64,000 nt of DNA from Streptomyces misionensis. Its GTDB lineage: Bacteria > Actinomycetota > Actinomycetes > Streptomycetales > Streptomycetaceae. Below, piece after piece: positions 17,140-25,249 of this stretch. Below the pieces are notes generated by a model, which was given only the letters and a program-made list of their open reading frames with translations, did not search any database and was not told the origin of the DNA. The number at the start of each line of letters is the position of its first letter. Within the stretch, counting starts at the first letter, position 1. The stretch lies in contig NZ_FNTD01000004.1 of NCBI RefSeq assembly GCF_900104815.1, positions 2,372,501 to 2,436,500 of the forward strand, written 5' to 3'. The position numbers were made by a program, and so were the translations under genes.

Positions 17140-19053
17140 GTGGATACGACCCTTCAGGACGCTCTCGTCGGGCAGGTGCTCGACGGTCGCTATCGCGTGG
17201 ACGCGCGGATCGCGGCCGGCGGGATGGCCACGGTGTACCGGGCCCTGGACACCCGCCTGGACCGGGTGCTCGCGCTGAAGGTGATGCATCCGGCGCTCGC
17301 GGCCGACGGGGCGTTCGTGGAGCGGTTCATCCGGGAGGCCAAGTCCGCGGCCCGGCTCGACCACCCCAACGTGGTGCAGGTCTTCGACCAGGGGACCGAC
17401 CGGTCCTATGTGTACATGGCGATGGAGTACGTCCCCGGCTGCACCCTGCGGGACGTGCTGCGCGAGCGCGGTGCGCTGCGCCCGCGCGCCGCGCTGGACA
17501 TCCTGGAGCCGGTCCTCGCCGCGCTCGGCGCCGCGCACCGGGCCGGGTTCGTGCACCGCGACATGAAGCCCGAGAACGTGCTGATAGGCGACGACGGCCG
17601 GGTCAAGGTCGCCGACTTCGGGCTGGTGCGCTCGGTGGACACGGTGACCAGCACGACCGGTTCCGTGCTCGGCACCGTGGCCTATCTCGCGCCCGAGCAG
17701 CTCGACCAGGGCACCGCCGACCCCCGCGTGGACGTCTACGCGTGCGGTGTCGTCCTCTACGAGATGCTGACCGGCGCCAAGCCGCACTCCGGGGACACCC
17801 CCGCCCAGGTGCTCTACCGGCACGTCAACGAGGACGTGCCGCCGCCGTCGGCGCTGGTGCCGGGGCTGCCGCCGCAGCTGGACGCGCTGGTCGCGGCGGC
17901 CACCGCCCGCGCCCCCGAGGTGCGCCCGGGCGACGCCGTCGCGCTGCTCGCCCAGGCCCGCGAGGCCCGCGCCGCGCTGACCGAGGAGCAGCTGGACGCC
18001 GTACCGCCGCAGGCGAGGTCCGTGGAGCACGACAACGCGGACGACCGTACGAGCGTGATCCCGCGCGCGCTGACCGTGCCCCGGCCGCTGCCCGTCGACG
18101 GGGACCCGGGCGACGGCGTCGGCCACACCGCCCGGTTCCAGGGCACCCCGCTCCCGCCGCGGCGCCGGCCCCGGCGGCTGATCCTCACCGTCGCGGTCGC
18201 CGTGCTGCTGGTGCTCGGCGCCGGCACCGGGGTCTGGTACATCAACTCGGGCCAGTTCACCAAGGTCCCGCCGCTGCTGACGAAGACCGAGGCACAGGCC
18301 AGGGACCGGCTGGAGCAGGCCGGGCTGCACGTCGGGAAGGTCGAGCGGGCCTACGACGACACCGTCGCGCGCGGCGCCGTGATCGGCACCGACCCGAAGC
18401 CCGGGGCCCGCATCCGCGACCACGACGCGGTGACGCTGACGGTCTCGCTCGGACCGGAGACGGTGAAGGTGCCCGACCTCGCCAACCTGCCGCTGGCCAA
18501 GGCGCGGGCGCGGCTGAAGGCGGCCGGTCTGGAACCGGGCATGGTCACCCGGCGGTTCAGCGACGAGGTCGACCAGGGCGCCGTGATCGCGACCACCCCC
18601 CGCACGGGCACCGAGCGGCACGCGGGCTCCGCGATCGCGCTGACCGTCAGCAAGGGCAGCCCCGTCGACGTACCGGACGTCACCGGCGACGACCCGGCCG
18701 ACGCCCGGCAGGAGCTGACCGACGCCGGGCTGAAGGTGAGGATCGCGGGCACGCAGGTCAACTCCGAGTACGACAAGGGCAAGGTCGCCCGGCAGAGCCC
18801 CGGCGACGGCGGGCAGGCGGCCAGGGGCGACACGGTGACGCTCACCCTGTCCAAGGGCCCGCAGATGATCGAGGTCCCGGACGTGACCGGCGACAGCGTG
18901 GACGACGCGCACCAGGCACTGGAGGACGCCGGGTTCAAGGTGAACGAGGACCGCGGGCTGCTCGGGCTGTTCGGCGACACCGTGAAGAAGCAGTCGGTCG
19001 AGGGCGGCCGGACCGCGCCCAAGGGGTCCACCATCACCATCACCATCCGGTGA
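17140..19053 (+). CDS. PASTA-domain Ser/Thr protein kinase
   Basis: A 637-residue Stk1/PknB-type receptor kinase. The kinase domain (about residues 13-275) has the glycine loop IAAGGMATVYRA, the lysine in LALKVMHP, the catalytic loop HRDMKPENV, DFG in VADFGLV, and an activation loop TSTTGSVLGTVAYLAPEQ with Thr residues for autophosphorylation. A linker precedes one membrane helix at about residues 346-366. Four extracellular PASTA repeats follow (about 373-637), each with a GxxxxxA-type core such as VPDVTGDDPADARQELTDAGL. It should sense peptidoglycan fragments and signal to growth and cell-wall proteins. S. coelicolor PkaF is the likely counterpart. I start at GTG 17140 because of the TAGACT box. 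Confidence 0.95.
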   Translation: MDTTLQDALVGQVLDGRYRVDARIAAGGMATVYRALDTRLDRVLALKVMHPALAADGAFVERFIREAKSAARLDHPNVVQVFDQGTDRSYVYMAMEYVPGCTLRDVLRERGALRPRAALDILEPVLAALGAAHRAGFVHRDMKPENVLIGDDGRVKVADFGLVRSVDTVTSTTGSVLGTVAYLAPEQLDQGTADPRVDVYACGVVLYEMLTGAKPHSGDTPAQVLYRHVNEDVPPPSALVPGLPPQLDALVAAATARAPEVRPGDAVALLAQAREARAALTEEQLDAVPPQARSVEHDNADDRTSVIPRALTVPRPLPVDGDPGDGVGHTARFQGTPLPPRRRPRRLILTVAVAVLLVLGAGTGVWYINSGQFTKVPPLLTKTEAQARDRLEQAGLHVGKVERAYDDTVARGAVIGTDPKPGARIRDHDAVTLTVSLGPETVKVPDLANLPLAKARARLKAAGLEPGMVTRRFSDEVDQGAVIATTPRTGTERHAGSAIALTVSKGSPVDVPDVTGDDPADARQELTDAGLKVRIAGTQVNSEYDKGKVARQSPGDGGQAARGDTVTLTLSKGPQMIEVPDVTGDSVDDAHQALEDAGFKVNEDRGLLGLFGDTVKKQSVEGGRTAPKGSTITITIR

Positions 19054-19110
19054 CCGGGTTCACCCGGGACCGCGGTCCGGGGACACCGGCGGACATGACA
19101 CCCTGAACGG

Positions 19111-19989
19111 GTGAGTCCCGTTCAGTCCTCCCCGCCCCGCAATCCCGTCGGCGGCCACGTCCCGGTGGCCGGCGGCCTGCACTCCGTGGGGCTGTCGTAC
19201 GCCCGCGCGCTGGAGGCGGAGACCGTGCAGGTCTTCGTGGCCAATCCGCGCGGCTGGGCCACTCCGGCCGGGAACCCGAAGCAGGACGAGGCGTTCCGCG
19301 CGGCCTGCGCCGAGGAGTCCGTCCCGGCGTACGTGCACGCCCCCTACCTGATCAACTTCGGCTCGCACACCGAGGCGACCGTGGAGCGGTCCGTGGAGTC
19401 GCTGCGGCACTCGCTGCGGCGCGGGCGGGAGATCGGCGCGCTGGGCGTGGTGGTGCACACCGGCAGCGCCACCGGCGGGCGGCCCCGGGAGGTGGCGCTG
19501 AAGCAGGTGCGCACGCACCTGCTGCCGTTGCTGGACGAGCTGACCCATGACGACGACCCGTTCCTGCTGCTGGAGTCCACCGCCGGCCAGGGCGCCTCGC
19601 TGTGCTCGCGGACCTGGGACTTCGGGCCGTACTTCGAGGCGCTGGACGCCCACCCCAGGCTGGGCGTCTGCCTGGACACCTGCCACATCTTCGCGGCGGG
19701 CCACGACCTGACCGGCCCGGCGGGCATGCACCGGACGCTGGACCTGCTGGTGGAGACCGTCGGCGAGGGCCGGCTGAAGCTGATCCACGCCAACGACTCC
19801 AAGGACGTGGTCGGCGCGCACAAGGACCGGCACGAGAACATCGGCTCCGGCCACATCGGCGAGGAGCCCTTCCGCGCCCTGATGACCCACCCGGCGACCG
19901 CGGGCGTCCCGCTGGTCATCGAGACCCCGGGCGGCAAGGAGGGCCACGCGGCGGACGTGGCCCGGCTCAAGCGCCTCAGGGACGGCTGA
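19111..19989 (+). CDS. nfo: Deoxyribonuclease IV (AP endonuclease)
   Basis: A 292-residue TIM-barrel trinuclear zinc enzyme of base excision repair, cutting 5' of abasic sites. Metal-binding motifs are present in order: GGHVPVAGGLHSV, AYVHAPYLINFGS, VVVHTGSATG, FLLLESTAGQG, VCLDTCHIFAAGHDL, LIHANDSKDVVGAHKDRHENIGSGHIG, and LVIETPGGKEGHAADVARLKRL. Length is in the family range. It is convergent with the molybdopterin oxidoreductase gene, with only 18 bases between stops. Confidence 0.95.
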   Translation: MSPVQSSPPRNPVGGHVPVAGGLHSVGLSYARALEAETVQVFVANPRGWATPAGNPKQDEAFRAACAEESVPAYVHAPYLINFGSHTEATVERSVESLRHSLRRGREIGALGVVVHTGSATGGRPREVALKQVRTHLLPLLDELTHDDDPFLLLESTAGQGASLCSRTWDFGPYFEALDAHPRLGVCLDTCHIFAAGHDLTGPAGMHRTLDLLVETVGEGRLKLIHANDSKDVVGAHKDRHENIGSGHIGEEPFRALMTHPATAGVPLVIETPGGKEGHAADVARLKRLRDG

Positions 19990-20007
19990 CAGGCGGTCGG
20001 CGGCCCC

Positions 20008-20640
20008 TCACAGCTCCGGGCCGTCGCCGGGTTCCTCCTGGTAGGAGTAGCGCTGTTCCTTCCAGGGGTCGCCGATGTTGTGGTAGCCGCGCTCCTCCCA
20101 GAAGCCGCGGCGGTCGGCGGTCATGTACTCCACGCCCCGCACCCACTTGGGGCCCTTCCAGGCGTAGAGATGGGGCACGATCAGGCGGACCGGGAAGCCG
20201 TGCTCGGCGGTGAGCAGCTCGCCGTCCTTGTGGGTGGCGAACAGGGTGCCCTCGGCCAGGAAGTCCGTCAGGCGCAGGTTGGAGCTGAAGCCGTACTCCG
20301 CCCAGACCATCACATGGGTGACGTCCGGGGCGGGCGGGGCCAGGTCCACGACGGCGCCGGCCGGCACGCCGCCCCACTCCGCGCCGAGCATGCTGAACTT
20401 GGTCACGCAGTGCAGGTCGGCCACCACGGTGGTGTACGGCAGGGCGGTGAACTCCTCGTGGGTCCAGCCGTGCTTGTCGCCGTCGGCGGTGGCGCCGAAG
20501 ACCCGGAAGTCCCAGCGCTCGGGCCGGAACTTGGGGACGGGCCCGTAGTGCGTGACGGGCCAGCCGCGCTGGAGTCGCTGCCCCGGCGGAAGCCCGGACC
20601 CTGCCGCTGCTCCAGACTCTCGTTCCACCGGATGACCCAT
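20008..20640 (-). CDS. Sulfite oxidase-like molybdopterin oxidoreductase
   Basis: A 210-residue single-domain protein of the molybdopterin-binding oxidoreductase family. It has PERWDFRVFGATADG, then the conserved LHCVTKFS whose Cys is the expected molybdenum ligand. Further motifs are VMVWAEYGFSSNLRLTDFL, GFPVRLIVPHLYAWKGPKWV and the C-terminal FWEERGYHNIGDPWKEQRYS. It lacks the heme and dimerisation domains of true sulfite oxidase and has no signal peptide, so it is probably cytoplasmic with an unknown substrate. ATG 20640 is preferred; an in-frame ATG at 20721 would lengthen the protein by a non-conserved segment. Confidence 0.9.
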   Translation of the reverse strand: MGHPVERESGAAAGSGLPPGQRLQRGWPVTHYGPVPKFRPERWDFRVFGATADGDKHGWTHEEFTALPYTTVVADLHCVTKFSMLGAEWGGVPAGAVVDLAPPAPDVTHVMVWAEYGFSSNLRLTDFLAEGTLFATHKDGELLTAEHGFPVRLIVPHLYAWKGPKWVRGVEYMTADRRGFWEERGYHNIGDPWKEQRYSYQEEPGDGPEL

Positions 20641-20815
20641 GTATCCATCCTGACAGACCTTGGACGGTGCCCTCGCCCCACCCTCCCGGAAACGGGCAAA
20701 CGGCGTCATTTTCGGGCACATTTACTAAGTCCACACTTACTGGACGATCTTCGCCGCCGATGCAATCATGCGGCGCACACCTCCCCGTTCTCCCCGTGTG
20801 GAAGGAGCCGCTGCG

Positions 20816-21331
20816 ATGCAGGGCGACCCCGAGGTCATCGAACTGCTCAACGAACAGCTGACCGCCGAGCTGACGGCGATCAACCAGTACTTCCTGCACT
20901 CCAAGATCCAGGACCACAAGGGGTGGTCGAAGCTCGCCGAGTACACCCGGCGCGAGTCGTTCGACGAGATGCGGCACGCGGAGATCCTGACCGACCGCAT
21001 CCTGCTGCTCGACGGGCTGCCGAACTACCAGCGGCTCTCCCACGTCGAGGTGGGGCAGACGGTGACCGAGATGTTCCGGGCCGACCGGCAGATCGAGGTC
21101 GAGGCGATCGACCGGCTGCGCCGGGGCGTGCAGATCATGCGTGACAAGGACGACATCACATCCGCGAACATCTTCGAGGCGATCCTGGCCGACGAGGAGC
21201 ACCACATCGACTACCTGGACACCCAGCTGGAGCTCGTGGACAAGCTGGGCGAGGCGCTGTACCTCTCGACGGTGATCGAACAGAGCCAGCCGGACCCCTC
21301 GGGGCCGGGCACCGGCGGCTTCTCGGGCTGA
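20816..21331 (+). CDS. bfr: Heme-containing bacterioferritin
   Basis: A 171-residue four-helix ferritin subunit that stores iron in a 24-mer. All di-iron ferroxidase ligands fall at canonical positions: E18, E51, H54, E94, E127 and H130. M52, the heme ligand shared between two subunits, is also present (FDEMRHAE). ATG 20816 has GGAAGGAGC 8-10 bases upstream. The bacterioferritin-associated ferredoxin gene lies just downstream on the opposite strand, convergent with a 2-base gap. The C-terminal tail (QPDPSGPGTGGFSG) is flexible and non-conserved. Confidence 0.97.
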   Translation: MQGDPEVIELLNEQLTAELTAINQYFLHSKIQDHKGWSKLAEYTRRESFDEMRHAEILTDRILLLDGLPNYQRLSHVEVGQTVTEMFRADRQIEVEAIDRLRRGVQIMRDKDDITSANIFEAILADEEHHIDYLDTQLELVDKLGEALYLSTVIEQSQPDPSGPGTGGFSG

Positions 21332-21333
21332 CC

Positions 21334-21561
21334 CTACGCGGCGTCGTCCAGCCGGTCGAGCGTCGCCGGAGCGCGCTGTCCGATCAGCTCACGGCGGGGG
21401 CAGGCGCCCCGGCCGAGCAGGGCCTGGATGCGCCGTACACAGCGGCCGCAGTCCGTGCCGGCCTTGCACGCGGAGGCGATCTGACGCGGTGTGCAGGCGC
21501 CGTCCTCCGCATGTCGCATGACCTCGGCGTCGGTGATGCCGAAGCAACTGCAGACGTACAC
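21334..21561 (-). CDS. bfd: Bacterioferritin-associated ferredoxin (Bfd-type [2Fe-2S] protein)
   Basis: A 75-residue protein with the BFD-type [2Fe-2S] motif: VYVCSCFGITDAEVMRHA (CxC) and CKAGTDCGRCVRRIQALL (CxxC after 30 or so residues). Such proteins reduce the core of bacterioferritin to release iron. I choose GTG 21561 over GTG 21570 because the ribosome site GGGAGG would touch the upstream GTG but lies 8 bases from 21561. An iron box upstream points to derepression under iron limitation, the condition in which stored iron must be mobilised. Confidence 0.92.
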   Translation of the reverse strand: MYVCSCFGITDAEVMRHAEDGACTPRQIASACKAGTDCGRCVRRIQALLGRGACPRRELIGQRAPATLDRLDDAA

Positions 21562-21611
21562 GCGGCCCACCTCCCGACGGGATCGTCGTATCTCTGCCGT
21601 CCCGTTCCCGG

Positions 21612-21630
21612 TGAGGCAAACCTAACCTTA
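21612..21630 (-). promoter_or_regulatory. Iron box (IdeR/DmdR1-type operator) upstream of bfd
   Basis: On the minus strand the site reads TAAGGTTAGGTTTGCCTCA. It matches the actinobacterial iron box TTAGGTTAGGCTAACCTAA at most positions. It lies about 50 bases before the bfd start, where Fe-bound repressor would block transcription. Confidence 0.8.
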
Positions 21631-21659
21631 CCCGTCGCTTCGCGACCGCAAAAGAGCGA

Positions 21660-21689
21660 GGGGCGCGGATCGCATGTGATCCGCGCCCC
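21660..21689 (-). terminator. Terminator after the DAHP synthase gene
   Basis: GGGGCGCGGATC (21660-21671) and GATCCGCGCCCC (21678-21689) form a 12-bp stem with a 6-base loop, 22 bases beyond the stop of the minus-strand DAHP synthase gene. Confidence 0.85.
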
Positions 21690-21710
21690 AGCACAGCCTC
21701 GGGAGCCGCC

Positions 21711-23060
21711 CTACTGGTCCCGGTACATCTCCGCGACCAGGAACGCCAGGTCCAGCGACTGACTGCGGTTGAGCCGCGGGTCGCAGGCCGTCTCGTAGCG
21801 CTGGTGCAGGTCGTCGACGAAGATCTCGTCGCCGCCGCCCACGCACTCGGTGACGTCGTCGCCGGTCAGCTCGACGTGGATGCCGCCCGGGTGGGTGCCG
21901 AGCGCCTTGTGCACCTCGAAGAAGCCCTTGACCTCGTCGAGCACGTCGTCGAAGCGGCGGGTCTTGTGCCCGGAGGCCGCCTCGAAGGTGTTGCCGTGCA
22001 TCGGGTCGGTCACCCAGGCCACCGTCGCGCCGGACGCCGTGACCTTCTCCACCAGCTCGGGCAGCCGGTCGCGGATCTTGTCGGCGCCCATGCGGACGAT
22101 GAACGTCAGCCGGCCCGGCTCCCGCTCGGGGTCGAGGCGGTCGATGTAGGTCAGCGCCTCCTCGGCCGTGGTGTTCGGGCCGAGCTTGATGCCGATCGGG
22201 TTGCGGATCTTCGAGGCGAACTCGATGTGCGCGTGGTCCAGCTGCCGGGTGCGCTCGCCGATCCACACCATGTGCGCGGAGACGTCGTACAGCTTGCCGG
22301 TGCGGGAGTCGACCCGGGTCAGGGCGGACTCGTAGTCCAGCAGCAGCGCCTCGTGCGAGGAGAAGAACTCGACGGTCTTGAACTCCTCCGGGTCGGTGCC
22401 GCAGGCCCGCATGAAGTTCAGCGCGTTGTCGATCTCACGGGCCAGCTGCTCGTAGCGCTGGCCGGAGGGCGAGGTCTTCACGAAGTCCTGGTTCCAGGCG
22501 TGCACCTGGCGCAGGTCGGCGTAGCCGCCGGTGGTGAAGGCGCGCACCAGGTTCAGCGTGGACGCCGAGGCGTGGTACATCCGCTTGAGCCGCTCCGGGT
22601 CCGGGATGCGGCTGGCCTCGGTGAAGTCGAAGCCGTTGACGGAGTCGCCCCGGTACACCGGGAGGGTCACGCCGTCGCGGGTCTCGGTCGGCTTGGAGCG
22701 CGGCTTGGAGTACTGCCCGGCGATCCGGCCGACCTTCACCACGGGCACCGAGGCCGCGTAGGTGAGGACGGCGCCCATCTGGAGCAGCGTCTTGAGCTTG
22801 GCGCGGATCTGCTCGGCGCCCACGCCGTCGAAGGACTCGGCGCAGTCGCCGCCCTGGAGCAGGAACGCCTCGCCCTTGGCGACGGCCGCCATCCGGGCGC
22901 GCAGTTGGTCGCACTCGCCGGCGAAGACGAGCGGCGGATACGACTCGAGGTCCGCGATCACTGCGCGCAGAGCCTCGGCGTCGGGGTACTCGGGCTGCTG
23001 CGCCGCGGGCAGGTCTCGCCAGGTCGCCTCGGCGGCGACGGCATGGGAATCAGCGTTCAC
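21711..23060 (-). CDS. aroH: Class II DAHP synthase
   Basis: A 449-residue plant/actinobacterial-type 3-deoxy-D-arabino-heptulosonate-7-phosphate synthase, the first step of the shikimate pathway. Motifs: PPLVFAGECDQLRARM, FLLQGGDCAESFDG (Cys metal ligand), VVKVGRIAGQYSKPRS, YRGDSVNGFDF, FFSSHEALLLDYE, HMVWIGERTRQLDHAHIEF, KIRNPIGIKLGPNTT, VTDPMHGNTFEA, and PGGIHVELTGDDVTECVGG. Two GTG codons 6 bases apart are possible starts; GTG 23060 is chosen because GAGG sits 5 bases before it but touches GTG 23066. It is divergent from trpEG, so the entry step of aromatic synthesis and the tryptophan branch-point enzyme share one control region. The symbol follows actinobacterial usage. Confidence 0.95.
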   Translation of the reverse strand: MNADSHAVAAEATWRDLPAAQQPEYPDAEALRAVIADLESYPPLVFAGECDQLRARMAAVAKGEAFLLQGGDCAESFDGVGAEQIRAKLKTLLQMGAVLTYAASVPVVKVGRIAGQYSKPRSKPTETRDGVTLPVYRGDSVNGFDFTEASRIPDPERLKRMYHASASTLNLVRAFTTGGYADLRQVHAWNQDFVKTSPSGQRYEQLAREIDNALNFMRACGTDPEEFKTVEFFSSHEALLLDYESALTRVDSRTGKLYDVSAHMVWIGERTRQLDHAHIEFASKIRNPIGIKLGPNTTAEEALTYIDRLDPEREPGRLTFIVRMGADKIRDRLPELVEKVTASGATVAWVTDPMHGNTFEAASGHKTRRFDDVLDEVKGFFEVHKALGTHPGGIHVELTGDDVTECVGGGDEIFVDDLHQRYETACDPRLNRSQSLDLAFLVAEMYRDQ

Positions 23061-23158
23061 GGTCACCTCGTAAACATTACGGGGTCATGTCCCGAGTTCC
23101 ACGAGTCGCCCGAAAAGTGAGACGCGACGACTGCACCGTGGACAGCCGCCGGGTGCGG

Positions 23159-23164
23159 TAGGGT
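23159..23164 (+). promoter_or_regulatory. -10 box TAGGGT of the trp leader
   Basis: TAGGGT ends 7 bases before the ATG of the leader peptide at 23172, so the leader mRNA should be leaderless. Confidence 0.65.
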
Positions 23165-23171
23165 CTCCCGC

Positions 23172-23228
23172 ATGTTCGCGCCTTCCAACCAGAACTGGTG
23201 GTGGACCGCTCACCCGGCGGCCCGCTAG
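23172..23228 (+). CDS. trpL: trp leader peptide (WWW)
   Basis: An 18-codon ORF, MFAPSNQNWWWTAHPAAR, with three consecutive Trp codons (23196-23204). It begins at the predicted transcription start and ends 99 bases before trpEG. Consecutive Trp codons in a short leader followed by a hairpin are the hallmark of ribosome-mediated attenuation. A comparable leader has been described upstream of an anthranilate synthase gene in Streptomyces venezuelae. Confidence 0.93.
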   Translation: MFAPSNQNWWWTAHPAAR

Positions 23229-23276
23229 ATCGCGCGTACCCAGACTTCGCGAAGGCCGCCCGAGGGGCGGCCTTCG
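23216..23276 (+). terminator. trp attenuator with competing antiterminator
   Basis: The terminator hairpin pairs 23250-23260 (CGAAGGCCGCC) with 23266-23276. The segment GGCGGCC at 23216-23222, just after the Trp codons, is complementary to GGCCGCC at 23254-23260, the left arm of the terminator. A ribosome stalled on Trp codons leaves 23216-23222 free to pair and prevents termination. A ribosome reaching the stop at 23226-23228 covers it and lets the terminator form. Confidence 0.88.
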
Positions 23277-23327
23277 GCGTTCGCCGGGTCGTTCCTCTCC
23301 TCATCCGACCGAGTAGGAGACCGACCC

Positions 23328-25187
23328 GTGGACCTGATGGACCTGCTGTCCGACCCCCGCCCCTTCGCCCTGCTGCGCCGCCGTGTCCCCGGCCGCGCCG
23401 AGCACCCGGTGGAGGTGCTGATCGGCCCGGTGAGCGGCCGGGAGCGGCTCGCCGAGCTGCCGGACGAGGGGCTCGCCCTGGTGCCGTTCCGGCAGATCCG
23501 CGAGCGCGGCTTCGACGTCCGTGACGACGGCACCCCGCTGCTGGTGCTGACCCCCGAGGAGACCTGCGAGATCCCGCTGGACGAGGCGCTCGCCCAGCTG
23601 CCCGGGCACGCGGTGCGGGTCGAGGGCGGCGGCTTCGACGTCGGCGACGAGGAGTACGCCGGGATCGTCGGACGGGTGCTCGCGGACGAGATCGGCCGGG
23701 GCGAGGGCGCGAACTTCGTGATCCGGCGCACGTACGAGGGCACGGTGCCCGGCTTCGGCCGCGCCGACGCGCTGGCGCTGTTCCGGCGGCTGCTGGCGGG
23801 CGAGCGGGGCGCGTACTGGACGTTCGTGGTGCACACCGGGGACCGGACGCTGGTCGGGGCGAGCCCCGAGGTGCACGTGCGGATGTCGGGCGGGACGGTC
23901 GTGATGAACCCGATCAGCGGGACCTACCGCTATCCCGCCGAGGGGCCGACCCCGGAGCGGCTGCTGGACTTCCTCGCCGACGGCAAGGAGACCGAGGAGC
24001 TGTCGATGGTGGTCGACGAGGAGCTGAAGATGATGTGCACCGTCGGCGACATGGGCGGGGTCGTCGTCGGGCCCCGGCTGAAGGAGATGGCGCACCTCGC
24101 GCACACCGAGTACGAGCTGCGCGGCAGGTCGTCGCTGGACGCGCGGGAGGTGCTGCGCGAGACCATGTTCGCGGCGACGGTCACCGGGTCGCCGGTGCAG
24201 AACGCGTGCCGGGTGATCGAGCGCCACGAGGCCGGAGGCCGGGGGTACTACGCCGGTGCGCTGGCCCTGCTCGGCCGGGACGCGGGCGGGGCGCAGACCC
24301 TGGACTCCCCCATCCTGATCCGTACCGCCGACATCGACGCGGCCGGACGGCTGCGGGTGGGGGTGGGTGCCACGCTGGTGCGCGGTTCCGATCCGGCGGG
24401 CGAGGTGGCCGAGACCCACGCGAAGGCGGCGGGCGTGCTGGCGGCCCTCGGGGTGCGCCCCGGCCGGCCGCGCGCGGAACGGGAGCTGCCCCGGCTGGCC
24501 GACGACCCCCGGGTGCGGGCCGCGCTGGACGGGCGGCGGGCCTCGCTCGCCCCGTTCTGGCTGCGGATGCAGCAGCCGCCCGCCGAGGTGACCGGGCACG
24601 CCCTGGTGGTGGACGGCGAGGACACCTTCACCGCGATGCTGGCGCATCTGCTGCGCTCGGCGGGGCTCGAGGTGACGGTGCGGCGGTACGACGAGCCGGG
24701 GCTGCGGGCGGCGGTGCTCGCGCACGAGGGCCCGGTGGTGCTGGGCCCGGGCCCCGGCGACCCCGGCGACCCGGCCGATGCGAAGATGCGGTTCCTCGGG
24801 GAGCTGACGGCGGCGGTGCTGCGGGAGCACCGGCACGGGGTGCTGGGCGTGTGCCTGGGCCACGAGCTGATCGCGGCGGAACTGGGCCTGGGGATCGTCC
24901 GCAAGGAGGTTCCGTACCAGGGCGCGCAGACGCGGATCGAGCTGTTCGGACGCCCGGAGACGGTCGGCTTCTACAACAGCTTCACGGCCCGCTGCGACGA
25001 GGAGACGGCGCGGGAGCTGGCCGCGCGTGGCATCGAGGTGAGCCGGGCGGCGAACGGCGAGGTGCACGCCCTGCGCGGGCCCGGGTTCGCCGGTGTGCAG
25101 TTCCACCCGGAGTCGGTGCTCACGCTCGACGGGGCGGCGATCGTCGGGGAGTTGCTGGGCCGGCTGCGCGGCGCGAGCGCGGTGTGA
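23328..25187 (+). CDS. trpEG: Fused anthranilate synthase TrpE-TrpG
   Basis: A 619-residue fusion. Residues 1 to about 410 are the chorismate-using TrpE/PhzE-type domain (GAYWTFVVHTGDRTLVGASPE, MNPISGTYRYP, ETEELSMVVDEELKMMCTVG, VTGSPVQNACRVIERHE). The C-terminal glutamine amidotransferase has the nucleophile Cys at about 509 in GVCLGHE and the His-Glu pair in VQFHPES. It makes anthranilate from chorismate and glutamine. GTG 23328 follows GTAGGAG. The PhzE-like fused architecture also occurs in secondary metabolism, but the Trp attenuator and divergent DAHP synthase indicate tryptophan supply. It ends at a strong hairpin. Confidence 0.93.
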   Translation: MDLMDLLSDPRPFALLRRRVPGRAEHPVEVLIGPVSGRERLAELPDEGLALVPFRQIRERGFDVRDDGTPLLVLTPEETCEIPLDEALAQLPGHAVRVEGGGFDVGDEEYAGIVGRVLADEIGRGEGANFVIRRTYEGTVPGFGRADALALFRRLLAGERGAYWTFVVHTGDRTLVGASPEVHVRMSGGTVVMNPISGTYRYPAEGPTPERLLDFLADGKETEELSMVVDEELKMMCTVGDMGGVVVGPRLKEMAHLAHTEYELRGRSSLDAREVLRETMFAATVTGSPVQNACRVIERHEAGGRGYYAGALALLGRDAGGAQTLDSPILIRTADIDAAGRLRVGVGATLVRGSDPAGEVAETHAKAAGVLAALGVRPGRPRAERELPRLADDPRVRAALDGRRASLAPFWLRMQQPPAEVTGHALVVDGEDTFTAMLAHLLRSAGLEVTVRRYDEPGLRAAVLAHEGPVVLGPGPGDPGDPADAKMRFLGELTAAVLREHRHGVLGVCLGHELIAAELGLGIVRKEVPYQGAQTRIELFGRPETVGFYNSFTARCDEETARELAARGIEVSRAANGEVHALRGPGFAGVQFHPESVLTLDGAAIVGELLGRLRGASAV

Positions 25188-25197
25188 GGCGGCCGCT

Positions 25198-25236
25198 CCC
25201 GGGGCCGCGGGCCGGATGCCGGCCCGCGGCCCCGGG
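25198..25236. terminator. 18-bp-stem bidirectional terminator
   Basis: Two 18-base perfect arms (cores CCGGGGCCGCGGGCCGG and its complement) flank a 3-base loop ATG. The hairpin is placed between the convergent trpEG and pfkA genes. Confidence 0.92.
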
Positions 25237-25249
25237 GCGTCCGCCGGAC

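Noticed and set aside
17062..18912. 616-codon minus-strand frame opposite the PASTA kinase
   Set aside because: Low-complexity GRVAV-type translation with no domain; it is a shadow of the kinase gene.
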